In this document: positions 1 to 7,684 of the stretch, piece after piece
How the letters are laid out: each line of letters begins with the position of its first letter
How positions within the stretch are numbered: position 1 is the first letter of the stretch
NCBI RefSeq assembly: GCF_030269125.1
Contig: NZ_BSSM01000010.1
Span: 124,001 to 188,000 of the forward strand
Direction of reading: 5' to 3'
From: Streptomyces hygroscopicus subsp. hygroscopicus
GTDB lineage: Bacteria; Actinomycetota; Actinomycetes; Streptomycetales; Streptomycetaceae
DNA: 64,000 nt
Notes under the pieces: model-generated
What the model was told of the DNA's origin: nothing
Databases searched by the model: none
The model's input: the letters and a program-made list of their open reading frames with translations, nothing else
Translations under genes and position numbers: made by a program

Positions 1-595
1 GCAGGTGTTCGAGCTGCTGACGCCACACCATTGTGCCTCCAACCCTTCGGCGTAGTGTCACCTCTTCCTGGACGAAGCTGAGCATCGGTGCCGGATCCCG
101 CTCGAAGATCGATTTACGGCCCGTACGCGCGGCCACCAGGCGTTCCAGCTCGGCCTCTGAGTAGGCGGACTGGGACACCTCGAACAGGGCCCGCGCATGT
201 TCCGGCGTCTGCAACAGGCCATGGATGCTGAGTCCGACGTACACCCCCATCTCCACAGCCTTGGCTTCCAGCTCGGCCGGTTCCCGAACCTTCTTCGGAT
301 ACCGGACCTTCTCCACGTCCTCCTTCATCGCCGAGATCAGCCCACCCGCCCTCAAAACCCTGTCGGCGTTGTCCAGGTACCCGGGCTGGGGGATCCGCTT
401 CCCGCCCTCGACCTTGTAGATCAGGTCCTCGCCGTAGCCGATGGCCTTGCCGAACTCGCCGGCCCTCATCCCCGCCGCCTCCCGGCGCAGCTTCAACTGT
501 CGTCCCACCGTGGCGATGACCGCGACGCCCCACTCGTCATCCGGATCCACCTCCCAACCCGGCTCGTCTGACTCGCCCTTGAGTTCGTCCGTCAT
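1..595 (-). CDS. XRE-family regulator with DUF5753 domain (3' end outside window)
   Basis: The reverse strand reads from ATG at 595 and runs off the left edge, so only about 198 N-terminal residues are visible. An AGGAGG-like site lies about 5 nt upstream. Residues about 30-90 form a Cro/C1-type HTH (GRQLKLRREAAGMRAGEFG and following). Then comes the start of a DUF5753 domain, recognisable from IHGLLQTPEHARALFEV. Streptomyces has many paralogues (WhiJ/Scr1 type), usually next to a small DUF397 gene and an RsbW-like ATPase. The ATPase is present here, divergently transcribed at 702. Any DUF397 gene would lie beyond the left edge. Inference: a developmental or secondary-metabolism regulator. 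Its target is unknown. Confidence 0.9.
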   Translation of the reverse strand, partial: MTDELKGESDEPGWEVDPDDEWGVAVIATVGRQLKLRREAAGMRAGEFGKAIGYGEDLIYKVEGGKRIPQPGYLDNADRVLRAGGLISAMKEDVEKVRYPKKVREPAELEAKAVEMGVYVGLSIHGLLQTPEHARALFEVSQSAYSEAELERLVAARTGRKSIFERDPAPMLSFVQEEVTLRRRVGGTMVWRQQLEHL

Positions 596-701
596 CACCC
601 CTCCTGACACGTGCCGACGCTCCGGACAACCACCGGACAGTCACCGTACGCAACGGCGTAATCACTCATCACGGTAGGCGTAGTCGGCCACTCTGAGTGA
701 C

Positions 702-1178
702 GTGAATCAGAAATTCGCCGACCCCAGCGCCCGAAACGTCGAACTCGGCAGCGCCGCCCCCTACTTCACCGTCCTGCTGTCCTCCACCCCACGCGGAGCC
801 CGCCTGGCCCGGCTGCTCGCGGCCGACCAGCTCCGGAGCTGGGGAATTCCGTCGGAGTCCGCGACGCACATCGTGGCGGAACTGGCCGCCAACGCCGCCA
901 CCCATGGCCGCCTGCCCGGCCGCAGCTTCCGCCTCACCCTCTACGTTGTCGGCCACACTCTGCGCATCGAAGTCGCCGACACGCGCGGTGACCGTCTGCC
1001 CGAGCTCCAAGTACCGGACGCGCACGCCGAGTCCGGTCGCGGCCTGCTGATCGTGGACGCGCTCGCCGACCGCTGGGATGTCGCCGAGGGCCCTTTCCCG
1101 CGCAAGACCATCTGGGCCGAACTGTGCCTTCAGACACCGGAACCCGCCCCCACGGGTTCCGGTGACACCGGCGGCTGA
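702..1178 (+). CDS. RsbW-like ATP-binding protein (HATPase_c)
   Basis: 158 residues from a GTG start, with GAGTGAC just upstream. It has the GHKL ATPase boxes: N-box VAELAANAATHG (about residues 63-74), G1 VADTRGD (about 92-98) and G2 ESGRGLLIVDALADRW (about 110-125). The length fits the stand-alone anti-sigma-regulatory-factor family, which in Streptomyces is often paired with DUF5753 regulators such as the divergent gene to its left. Family members bind ATP and either inhibit an alternative sigma factor by phosphorylating an anti-anti-sigma, or act on the neighbouring regulator. The partner is not visible here. A strong hairpin lies inside the last codons (1135-1164). Confidence 0.9.
   Translation: MNQKFADPSARNVELGSAAPYFTVLLSSTPRGARLARLLAADQLRSWGIPSESATHIVAELAANAATHGRLPGRSFRLTLYVVGHTLRIEVADTRGDRLPELQVPDAHAESGRGLLIVDALADRWDVAEGPFPRKTIWAELCLQTPEPAPTGSGDTGG
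1135..1164 (+). terminator. Hairpin inside the 3' end of the ATPase gene
   Basis: A perfect 12-bp inverted repeat (CACCGGAACCCG / CGGGTTCCGGTG) with a 6-nt loop sits within coding sequence, ending 12 nt before the stop codon. There is no T-run, as is common for Streptomyces terminators. Its role as a terminator is inferred from stem strength and position only. Confidence 0.5.
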
Positions 1179-1333
1179 AAGCCAAGAACGGACGGGGAAA
1201 AGGAACCCACCAAACCCCACCCCTCCCGCCCGAGCCGGTCGCTCACTCGGCCGGGTGAATATGCCTGCGTCAGCTGGATTTCACAGCCCCAGCTACCCAT
1301 ACGCTCAGCGCAACACCACCGCAGACATGCGAC

Positions 1334-1369
1334 GGCCCTCGCCGGGAAGGCAATCCCAGTGCGAGGGCC
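1334..1369 (+). other. Nested hairpin in the leader of the winged-helix gene
   Basis: GGCCCTCGC (1334-1342) pairs with GCGAGGGCC (1361-1369). Inside the 18-nt loop GGGA pairs with TCCC. It lies 29 nt before the preferred ATG at 1398, in the 219-bp space after the ATPase gene. It could be an RNA structure or a weak terminator. I see no matching known riboswitch class. Confidence 0.35.
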
Positions 1370-1397
1370 TGACCACCGAGGAAGAGGCAACTTCCCG

Positions 1398-2306
1398 ATG
1401 GATACCCAGAACCCTAGCGCGCCCCCGCGCGCCCAGTCCGGCATTGGCGGCAACAAGCACCCGAACCGGGGCCCTCAAGCCGCCGCACGCTCCGGCTCCG
1501 GCGGGCTCACCCACGACAACACCCGCCACACCACCCGCTTCACGGTGATCGGCAACCACCTGGTCCAGCACCCCGACCTCTCCCTCCTCGCGATCGGTCT
1601 GGCCTGCCACATCCAGTCGCTGCCGAAGGGCGCCCGCGTCGACATCAAGACCCTTTCCGCCCGTTTCCCCGAGGGCGCCACCCGGATCGCCGCCGCCCTG
1701 CGTGAGTTGGAGACCCACGGCTACCTGCGCCGCGAACGCTCCCGCGTCCCCGGCGGCCGTATCGTCACGCGCACCATCTCGTGCAACCAGCCGACAGCCC
1801 AGCGCCACCATCCCGACAGGCCCGGCTGCCCCACCCGGCGGCCGGCACGACCGGCGGCGGCACCGGCACAGCGCCCTCCCCGCACCGCCCCCAAGCCCCT
1901 CCCCGCCGTACCCCAGCCGGCCTGCACCGCCCCCGCCGCCCTCCAGGCCGCCGCCGACCTCCTCGTCGATCTGCGCCGCCACGACCCGGGCCTGCTCCTC
2001 TCGGAGAAGGACACGGCACATCTGGCCCCCGGCGTCGCCGCCTGGCTGGAGCGCGACGTCAGCCCCGCGGCCGTGCGCGGGGTACTGACCACCGATCTGC
2101 CACCTGAGGGGCTACGACGCCCCGCCGCCCTTCTGGCCCACCGCCTCGCCGCCCAGCTGCCACCCCCACCGCCGTTCCGGGCTCCGGCCGCCCCACAGCC
2201 CGTACGGCACCCTTTCCAGACCTGCGACGGTTGCGACCGCCCCTTCCGCGCGCCCGCTCCCGGCCGCTGCCGCGACTGCCGAACCGATCTCCCGGAGGCC
2301 GCCTAA
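1398..2306 (+). CDS. Winged-helix/HTH domain protein with C-terminal Cys-rich motif
   Basis: 302 residues. The ATG at 1398 has a purine-rich GAGGAAGAGG upstream and is preferred over an in-frame GTG at 1359. Residues about 45-130 look like a winged helix (TRFTVIGNHLVQHPDLS, then DIKTLSARFPEGATRIAAAL and GYLRRERSRVPGGRIVTR). This is the replication-initiator/GntR-like helix-turn-helix found in many Streptomyces proteins. The middle is Pro/Ala-rich and probably disordered. The C-terminus has CDGC...CRDC, a possible zinc ribbon. It is probably co-transcribed with the preceding ATPase. Its DNA target is unknown. Confidence 0.8.
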   Translation: MDTQNPSAPPRAQSGIGGNKHPNRGPQAAARSGSGGLTHDNTRHTTRFTVIGNHLVQHPDLSLLAIGLACHIQSLPKGARVDIKTLSARFPEGATRIAAALRELETHGYLRRERSRVPGGRIVTRTISCNQPTAQRHHPDRPGCPTRRPARPAAAPAQRPPRTAPKPLPAVPQPACTAPAALQAAADLLVDLRRHDPGLLLSEKDTAHLAPGVAAWLERDVSPAAVRGVLTTDLPPEGLRRPAALLAHRLAAQLPPPPPFRAPAAPQPVRHPFQTCDGCDRPFRAPAPGRCRDCRTDLPEAA

Positions 2307-2355
2307 CATGAACGTGACGATCCTTGCCCCCGGGCACAGACGAGGAGCGAGCGCC

Positions 2356-2976
2356 ATGACCATCGCCCCGGACAACGCGCAGCAGGGCGCCTCCCACCTC
2401 TACCGGGCCATGCGTGACTTCGTGGAGTCCACGGACGGCACCCTCCCCGGCAAGTTCGAGATCACCAAGGAAGGGATCGTCCTCGACATGATGTCGCCTG
2501 TCCGGCCGCACGAGCTCACCGCGCTGCGTCTCCGGAAACGCCTGGAGAAGGTCATGCCCGAGGAGATCGTGGCCCACACGGGCGAACCCGATGTGGAGGT
2601 GGAGCCGGAAGGCATCATGCGCCGCCCTGACATCATGGTGATCGCCGAGGCGGACATGGAAGGAGAGGGGTCCTTCGACCCTCGTACGCTCATCGCCGCC
2701 ATCGAGATCGTCTCCCGGTCCAACCCGGACAACGACTGGGTCACCAAGATGCGCGACTATCCCCTGATCGGCATCCCGGCCTACGCGATCTTCGACCCGC
2801 GCACCGGCACCGGTGCCGTCTTCGCGGACATCCACCCGACCCCCAGCGGCCCCCGTTACGCCACCCGCAAGGACTTCGTCTACGGCGAGGACGTCACCAT
2901 CGCAGACTGGACCATCTCGACGGACGGCCTGCCGCGCTACAAGGACGAGGGCGCCGAGCCGGAGCCCCGGTCCTGA
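2356..2976 (+). CDS. Uma2 (DUF820) family PD-(D/E)XK nuclease-like protein
   Basis: 206 residues from ATG 2356, which has GAGGAG 8 nt upstream. An alternative ATG at 2308 immediately follows the previous stop and would add 16 residues. Family hallmarks are present: PHELTALRLRKRLE, RRPDIMVIAEAD, AAIEIVSRSNPDND and KMRDYPLIGIPAYAIFDPR. The conserved Asp of RRPD, Glu of IEIV and Lys of KMRDY fit the restriction-endonuclease-like active site. Streptomyces genomes carry many copies. Their biological role is not established. It sits in the accessory-looking left end, next to other small regulatory genes. Confidence 0.88.
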   Translation: MTIAPDNAQQGASHLYRAMRDFVESTDGTLPGKFEITKEGIVLDMMSPVRPHELTALRLRKRLEKVMPEEIVAHTGEPDVEVEPEGIMRRPDIMVIAEADMEGEGSFDPRTLIAAIEIVSRSNPDNDWVTKMRDYPLIGIPAYAIFDPRTGTGAVFADIHPTPSGPRYATRKDFVYGEDVTIADWTISTDGLPRYKDEGAEPEPRS

Positions 2977-3086
2977 AGCCGAAGAGCGTCTTTCCGGATA
3001 CGGAGGAGCCGGTTTCGGCCACCTTGGTCCGAGGTGGCAGGCCCTGGCTTGACTGACCCCCCTACGTCAGGGGAATCGTTCTCGTA

Positions 3087-3104
3087 AAGATCGTCAAGAT
3101 CGTC
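3087..3104 (+). repeat. Tandem 9-bp repeat upstream of the HEPN gene
   Basis: AAGATCGTC occurs twice in tandem, with a partial third copy (GCGAAGAT) following, in the 153-bp space between the Uma2 and HEPN genes. A TTGACT hexamer at about 3049 could be a -35. The HEPN gene has no good Shine-Dalgarno, so this segment may hold its promoter. Confidence 0.4.
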
Positions 3105-3129
3105 GCGAAGATTTCTCCCGGGGTAGCAC

Positions 3130-3825
3130 ATGGCCATTTCCAGACCGCAGACACGGCAGTTCGAGGCGTTCATGACGAACCTGTCCTACGCCCGGCGCAT
3201 GGTCAAAGCGGGTGCCATGCTCACGCCCTTCAGGTCTCCGACGATCGACATCGACGACTTCTACCGGGCGGCCTGGGTTCAGGCGGTCGCGGCCATCGAT
3301 CACTGGCTGCACGAGGAGGTCCTGCGCCGGGTCGCCGAGCTGGCGGCCAAGGACAGTCCTGAGATGCCGTACCAGCTCCGGGTCTACGAGCTGCCTTTGC
3401 ACACGGTCGAGGCTGTGCGGCGTGGCGATGTGGCCCTGTCCGAAGCCGTGGTCGAGCACCTGAGGGAAAAGCTGTCGGGACAGGCGCTCCAGCATCCCGG
3501 AAAGATTTCCGAAGTACTCAAACTCGTAACGGAAAAGAAAGTCTGGTATGAGGCGGCGGGATGCGTCAACAAGGAATTCTTCCAGGGGCGCACCACATTC
3601 AACGAGAAGAAGCTCCGCAGCCGCTATCTGGAGATCACCCGGCGACGTAACAAAATCGCGCATGACGCCGACCTGATCGACGGCGACCTGAAACAGCGGC
3701 GCCCCATGGACGAGGCGGAGGTGACGGACGCCATCGACTGGATCGAGCGCATCGCACTGGCCATCGCTCACGTTCTCGACAGCAAAGACCAGGAGGTGAC
3801 CGAAGGAGGCCCGGCCGCCTCGTAG
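3130..3825 (+). CDS. HEPN-motif protein, candidate stand-alone RNase
   Basis: 231 residues from ATG 3130 (ATG 3172 also possible). It is largely alpha-helical with no signal peptide. Near the C-terminus TRRRNKIAHDAD gives the R-N-x3-H motif (R173, N174, H178) that marks the active site of HEPN ribonucleases. The region around WYEAAGCVNKEFFQ and the spacing fit the RiboL-PSP-HEPN-like families. Its middle (about 3470-3600) has more A/T in third codon positions (AAA, GAA, ATT, GTA) than neighbouring genes, which suggests horizontal acquisition. No nucleotidyltransferase (MNT) partner is present. Its TAG stop lies inside the -10 box of mshB. The HEPN assignment rests on the motif only. Confidence 0.7.
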   Translation: MAISRPQTRQFEAFMTNLSYARRMVKAGAMLTPFRSPTIDIDDFYRAAWVQAVAAIDHWLHEEVLRRVAELAAKDSPEMPYQLRVYELPLHTVEAVRRGDVALSEAVVEHLREKLSGQALQHPGKISEVLKLVTEKKVWYEAAGCVNKEFFQGRTTFNEKKLRSRYLEITRRRNKIAHDADLIDGDLKQRRPMDEAEVTDAIDWIERIALAIAHVLDSKDQEVTEGGPAAS

Positions 3826-3828
3826 GCT
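3823..3828 (+). promoter_or_regulatory. -10 box of a leaderless mshB promoter
   Basis: TAGGCT lies exactly 7 nt before the mshB ATG, the spacing at which transcription would start at the A of the start codon. The first three bases are also the stop codon of the HEPN gene. No clear -35 is seen at 17-18 nt and no Shine-Dalgarno precedes the ATG in the right position. Confidence 0.6.
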
Positions 3829-3835
3829 GGTCCCC

Positions 3836-4696
3836 ATGACGGAACTGCCAGCCCGGCGTCTTCTCCTGGTGCACGCGCACCCGGACGACGAGTCGATCAA
3901 CAACGGCGCCACCATGGCCAAGTACGTGGCCGAGGGCGCCCAGGTGACCCTGGTCACCTGCACCCTGGGGGAGCGGGGGGAGTCCATCCCGCCCGAACTG
4001 CGGCACCTGACCGGCGCGGCGCTCGGCGCGTACCGGCGCGGTGAGCTGGCCGCCGCCCTCGCCGAGCTGGGGGTCACCGACGCCCGGCTGCTCGGCGGCG
4101 CGGGCCGCTACGGCGACTCCGGGATGATGGGCATCCCCGACAACGAGGACCCCGGCTGCTTCTGGCAGGCCGACGTGGACGAGGCCGCGGGACACCTCGT
4201 CGAGGTCATCCTGGAGGTCCGCCCCCAGGTCCTCGTCACCTACGACGACAACGGCGGGTACGGCCACCCGGACCACATCCAGGCCCACCGCGTCGCCATG
4301 CGCGCCGTCGACCTCGCGGCCGAGCGCGGGCACGTCATCGACAAGGTCTACTGGATCCGCACCCCGCGCTCCGTCGCCGAGGACGCCTTCGCCCGGCTCC
4401 AGGAAGAGCTGCCGTCCCTGCCCTTCGAGAAGAGCGCGGCCCTCGACGACGTACCCGGCGTGGTGGACGACGCGCGTGTCACCACCGCCGTCGACGGCAC
4501 CGCGCACGCCGCCGCCAAGACCGCCGCGATGCGCGCGCACGCCACCCAGGTCGAGGTGGCCGGGTCCTGCTTCGCCCTGTCGAACGAGCTGGCCCAGCCG
4601 CTGTTCACCACCGAATACTTCGAGTTGGTGCGCGGCACCGCCGTTCCCGGTGAGACCGACCTGTTCGCCGGTATCGCCGTCGAGGAGGCCCCGTGA
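3836..4696 (+). CDS. mshB: Mycothiol biosynthesis GlcNAc-Ins deacetylase
   Basis: 286 residues. This zinc-dependent deacetylase converts N-acetylglucosaminyl-inositol to GlcN-Ins, the second committed stage of mycothiol synthesis in the cytosol. LVHAHPDDE at residues 11-19 supplies the first zinc ligands and general base of the PIG-L/LmbE family. YGHPDHIQAHR at about 143-153 supplies the third zinc ligand. TLGERGESIPPELRHL and GGAGRYGDSGMMG are typical of MshB rather than of the mycothiol-conjugate amidase. The length is normal. Its stop overlaps the GTG of the DUF6113 gene by 4 bp, so the two are translationally coupled. Confidence 0.96.
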   Translation: MTELPARRLLLVHAHPDDESINNGATMAKYVAEGAQVTLVTCTLGERGESIPPELRHLTGAALGAYRRGELAAALAELGVTDARLLGGAGRYGDSGMMGIPDNEDPGCFWQADVDEAAGHLVEVILEVRPQVLVTYDDNGGYGHPDHIQAHRVAMRAVDLAAERGHVIDKVYWIRTPRSVAEDAFARLQEELPSLPFEKSAALDDVPGVVDDARVTTAVDGTAHAAAKTAAMRAHATQVEVAGSCFALSNELAQPLFTTEYFELVRGTAVPGETDLFAGIAVEEAP

Positions 4697-5124
4697 GCGG
4701 CGCCGGGGGCCGCACCGGCACCCCGGGCCCGATGCTCGCCCAGCCGCTGCGCCCGCCGACCCCGGGGCGGGCGGCGGCGTACGTCGGCCTCTTCCTGCTC
4801 GGCGCGGTCGTCGCGGCCGCCGGGGCCCTGGTGCAGGCCGCCTGGTTCCCCGGGGGGCTGCTGCTCGCCCTCGCGGGCGCCGTCGGGACGTTCCTCGGCG
4901 GGGCGTACACCACCCGGTCCCGGGGCGGCGCGATGGCCCCGGCCGCGGGCTGGATCGTCACCGTCATCCTGCTCACCGCCTCCCGCCCCGAGGGCGACTT
5001 CCTGTTCGGCGCGGGCGGCGGCTCCTATCTCTTCCTGTTCGGCGGCATGGCCCTGGCTGTGATCTGTGCCACGCTCGGCGCGGGGTGGCAACCGCGCGGC
5101 GGCTCCGCCCGACTTGGCAAGTGA
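4693..5124 (+). CDS. DUF6113 family membrane protein
   Basis: 143 residues from GTG, overlapping the mshB stop (GTGA). It has four hydrophobic segments (about 30-50, 52-72, 80-100 and 105-125) with small loops, and ends in a basic Arg/Gly tail. This small integral membrane protein consistently follows mshB in Streptomyces. No catalytic motif is visible and its role is unknown. Coupling to mshB hints at an envelope or thiol-related function, which is inference. Confidence 0.85.
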   Translation: MSGAGGRTGTPGPMLAQPLRPPTPGRAAAYVGLFLLGAVVAAAGALVQAAWFPGGLLLALAGAVGTFLGGAYTTRSRGGAMAPAAGWIVTVILLTASRPEGDFLFGAGGGSYLFLFGGMALAVICATLGAGWQPRGGSARLGK

Positions 5125-5206
5125 CGTACCGCTTTCCGGTGCGGCCCACGTGCGAGTTGGGTGTGGGTTTCCTCAGCGGTCAGGGGATGAAGGCCAGAAG
5201 CGGCCA

Positions 5207-5259
5207 GTATGGTGGTGCGCGCCGCCGAGCCTCCCTCACGCGCTCGACCTCGTTCGAGC
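5207..5259 (+). promoter_or_regulatory. Candidate promoter and leader hairpin of the PG-binding gene
   Basis: A TATGGT hexamer at about 5207-5212 could be a -10 box. It is followed by the hairpin GCTCGA-cctcgt-TCGAGC (about 5242-5259), about 65 nt before the TTG start. The roughly 110-nt leader is unusually long for this window. I could not match it to a known riboswitch. Confidence 0.35.
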
Positions 5260-5322
5260 TGGGGGGACCGTCCAAGCAGTGAGGCCGGTGTCGGGCGGCG
5301 GAGCCAACTGGGAGAACCTGCC

Positions 5323-7536
5323 TTGAGTCGTGAAACTGACACTCCGTCCTCCGGGCCCAACGGGCGCGGCGGAGCCGCATACCCGTCCGGCACCCCGCCG
5401 TACGGGACCCCCATGGCTTCCGGCGACGGTACGGGCGCGGGCCGTTCGGGCACGCGGTCCGAGGAACGCAAGACCGAGACCACGCTGACGACCCGTATCC
5501 GGATCAACATCCCCGGGTCCCGGCCCATCCCGCCGGTCGTGGTGCGCAAGCCCGTCGCGGACGGCGAGTCCGCCGACGGCGCCCGGGAGGAGAAGCCGGC
5601 CGCCGAGACGCGCACCCCGGCCGCCCCGGCGCCCGCCCCCGAGGTCCCCGCCGAGCCCGCGGCCCAGGCCGAGGAGAAGACCAGCGACTGGTTCGCGCCC
5701 CGCAAGGCGGGCGCGCCCGCCAAGGGCGGCGCGGGTGCCAACGGGCCCAAGAACGCCGGGGGTTCCGGCGCTCCCGCCGGCGCGCCGGGCGCCCGTGCGG
5801 GTGCTCAGGGAGCGAACGGCGCGGCCGGTCGCCCCGGCGGTGTGGTCGGCTCCATGAGCGTGCCCGGCCGCACCCCCGGCAGGACGAGCGGCTCGGGCCT
5901 GCCCGGCGCCACCGGCGGCCCCGTGGCCCCCGGACACGGCGGCGGCACCGGCTCCTTCGACGTCACCGAGGCGCTGGCCGCGGGCCCGCTGGGCGGCGGC
6001 TCCCGCGCCTCGGAAGCGGGCGGCGAGCCGCGCCGCGACGATCTGCCGTACTTCTCGGAGAACGGTCCCGCGGGCGGCCACGAGCCCTTCGGGGGCACCG
6101 CGGGCGCGGGCGGCGCGAACGGCGCCGGCGGTCACGGCGGTCAGCACGGCCCGCAGGGGCCCGCGGGGCCGACCGGCGGTCCGGTCACCGGGGACAGCCC
6201 GCTGCGGCCGGGCGCCGAGGGCCCCTACGGCCATCAGGGCGCTGCGCGCGGCGCCCTCGCGGACATCGCCGACCTCGAAGGACCGGCCGGCGCCCCGGCG
6301 GGTGTCCCGGGCGGCGGTCTCGGTCCCGGTGGCGGGCTCAGCGACGACACCGCGATCCTCACTCCGCAGAAGCCGGCCCCCGAACCGGGCACGCCCGGCT
6401 ACCGGGCCCCGGACAACGTCTCGGGACACACCGTCACCAGCGGCATCCCGGTCGTCCCCGGCGCGAACGGCGCCCCGTTCGGCGCCGGTGGTCCGGCCGG
6501 CGGCCCCGCGGGTGGTCCGGCCGCCCCGGCGGCGCCCAGGCCCGAACCGGCCGCGGCCGCGCCCAAGGCGGCGGCCAAGCCGAAGAAGAAGGGCCGCAGC
6601 AAGCTGGTGCTGCTCTGCGCCGGCGTGGTCGTGATCGCGGGCGGTGTCTACGGCGCCGGGCTGCTGATGAACCACACCGACGTGCCCAAGGGCACCACCG
6701 TGCTCGGCGTCGACATCGGCGGCGGCACCCGCGACGACGCCGTCAAGAAGCTCGACGACGCGTTCGGCACCCGGGTGGCCAAGCCGCTGAAGCTGTCCGT
6801 GGGCGGCCGTACGGTCACGCTCACCCCGGCCAACGCCGGTCTCCAGTTCGACTTCCAGGCCACCGCGAGCGAGGCCGCCCGGAGCGACTACAACCCGGTC
6901 TCCGTGGTCGGCACGCTCTTCGGCCGGCAGCGCGTGGTCGAGCCGGTCATGCCGGTGGACGAGGAGAAGCTCCAGGCCGCGCTCCAGCAGGCGGGCGGCG
7001 GCTCCGGCTCCGGCGCGGTGGTCGAGGGCGGCATCGAGTTCAAGGCCGGCAAGGCCGTCGCCGTCTACGGCAAGGCGGGTACGGCCATCGACGTGGCCCG
7101 CTCGACCCAGGCGATCGAACAGGCGTACCGCACCGAAGTGGAGACGGGCGACTCGTCGCCGGTCACCGTGCCCACCGCCAACCGGCAGCCGGCGGTCTCC
7201 AACGCCGAGGTGGACCGCGAGCTGAAGGAGTTCGCGAAGCCGGCCATGTCGGCGCCGGTGGTCGTGCGCACCGACGCGGCGCACTCGGTCCTGTTCAGCC
7301 CGCAGAAGTCGCTGTGGAAGTTCCTCGGCGTGGCCGCGGTCGACGGCAAGCTGACCGACAAGCCCGACTACCCGGCCCTGAAGCAGCTCTACGGCCAGGC
7401 CTTCGACGGCGTCCTGATCACCCGGGGCAACGGCAAGAAGACGCCGGTCACGCCCCAGGACGTCTACCTGGCCATGCGTCAGGCGCTGACCAGCACGACC
7501 AACCGCGTCGCGGTGATCAGCACCAACCCGAACTAG
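5323..7536 (+). CDS. Membrane protein with PG_binding_4 (VanW/L,D-transpeptidase-associated) domain
   Basis: 737 residues from TTG 5323 (GGGAG 7 nt upstream). In-frame sequence upstream back to 5209 has no better start. Residues about 1-415 are low complexity, rich in Gly, Ala and Pro, and likely disordered and cytoplasmic. A basic stretch (KPKKKGRSK) precedes one membrane span (about 426-445, LVLLCAGVVVIAGGVYGAG). The extracellular part has the putative peptidoglycan-binding fold: VPKGTTVLGVDIGG, then DDAVKKLDDAFG, then LTPANAGLQFDFQATAS. No YkuD or VanW catalytic domain is visible. Inference: a cell-wall-anchoring protein. A strong terminator follows. Confidence 0.8.
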   Translation: MSRETDTPSSGPNGRGGAAYPSGTPPYGTPMASGDGTGAGRSGTRSEERKTETTLTTRIRINIPGSRPIPPVVVRKPVADGESADGAREEKPAAETRTPAAPAPAPEVPAEPAAQAEEKTSDWFAPRKAGAPAKGGAGANGPKNAGGSGAPAGAPGARAGAQGANGAAGRPGGVVGSMSVPGRTPGRTSGSGLPGATGGPVAPGHGGGTGSFDVTEALAAGPLGGGSRASEAGGEPRRDDLPYFSENGPAGGHEPFGGTAGAGGANGAGGHGGQHGPQGPAGPTGGPVTGDSPLRPGAEGPYGHQGAARGALADIADLEGPAGAPAGVPGGGLGPGGGLSDDTAILTPQKPAPEPGTPGYRAPDNVSGHTVTSGIPVVPGANGAPFGAGGPAGGPAGGPAAPAAPRPEPAAAAPKAAAKPKKKGRSKLVLLCAGVVVIAGGVYGAGLLMNHTDVPKGTTVLGVDIGGGTRDDAVKKLDDAFGTRVAKPLKLSVGGRTVTLTPANAGLQFDFQATASEAARSDYNPVSVVGTLFGRQRVVEPVMPVDEEKLQAALQQAGGGSGSGAVVEGGIEFKAGKAVAVYGKAGTAIDVARSTQAIEQAYRTEVETGDSSPVTVPTANRQPAVSNAEVDRELKEFAKPAMSAPVVVRTDAAHSVLFSPQKSLWKFLGVAAVDGKLTDKPDYPALKQLYGQAFDGVLITRGNGKKTPVTPQDVYLAMRQALTSTTNRVAVISTNPN

Positions 7537-7554
7537 GGGAGCCCGTACGGCTTT

Positions 7555-7589
7555 CGAGGGGCGCCCGGCATGCCGCCGGGCGCCCCTCG
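7555..7589 (+). terminator. Terminator after the PG-binding gene
   Basis: A perfect 15-bp inverted repeat (CGAGGGGCGCCCGGC and its complement) with loop ATGCC, 18 nt after the stop codon. There is no T-run. Confidence 0.85.
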
Positions 7590-7610
7590 CGGGTATGTCA
7601 CCCCATCCCC

Positions 7611-7624
7611 ATGACATCTGTCAT
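7611..7624 (+). promoter_or_regulatory. Perfect palindromic operator upstream of the ABC/two-component operon
   Basis: ATGACA-TC-TGTCAT is a perfect 6-2-6 inverted repeat 61 nt before the ABC ATPase start. A related half-site (TATGTCA) occurs at about 7594-7600. The operon encodes its own NarL-type response regulator, so autoregulatory binding by that protein is the simplest reading. Confidence 0.6.
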
Positions 7625-7684
7625 CCGGCACCCAGGACCCGCGACACTGCCGGACGCCACCCCCGCCCCGCCACCATGGACGCC

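Noticed and set aside
5212..5322. Riboswitch (c-di-AMP type) before the PG-binding gene
   Set aside because: There is a short hairpin and a long leader, but the conserved core of the ydaO class or other known classes could not be recognised.
5236..7617. 793-residue open frame antisense to the PG-binding gene
   Set aside because: It is a G+C-driven shadow. It lacks a ribosome-binding site and any family pattern, and the sense strand has a clear membrane and PG-binding domain.
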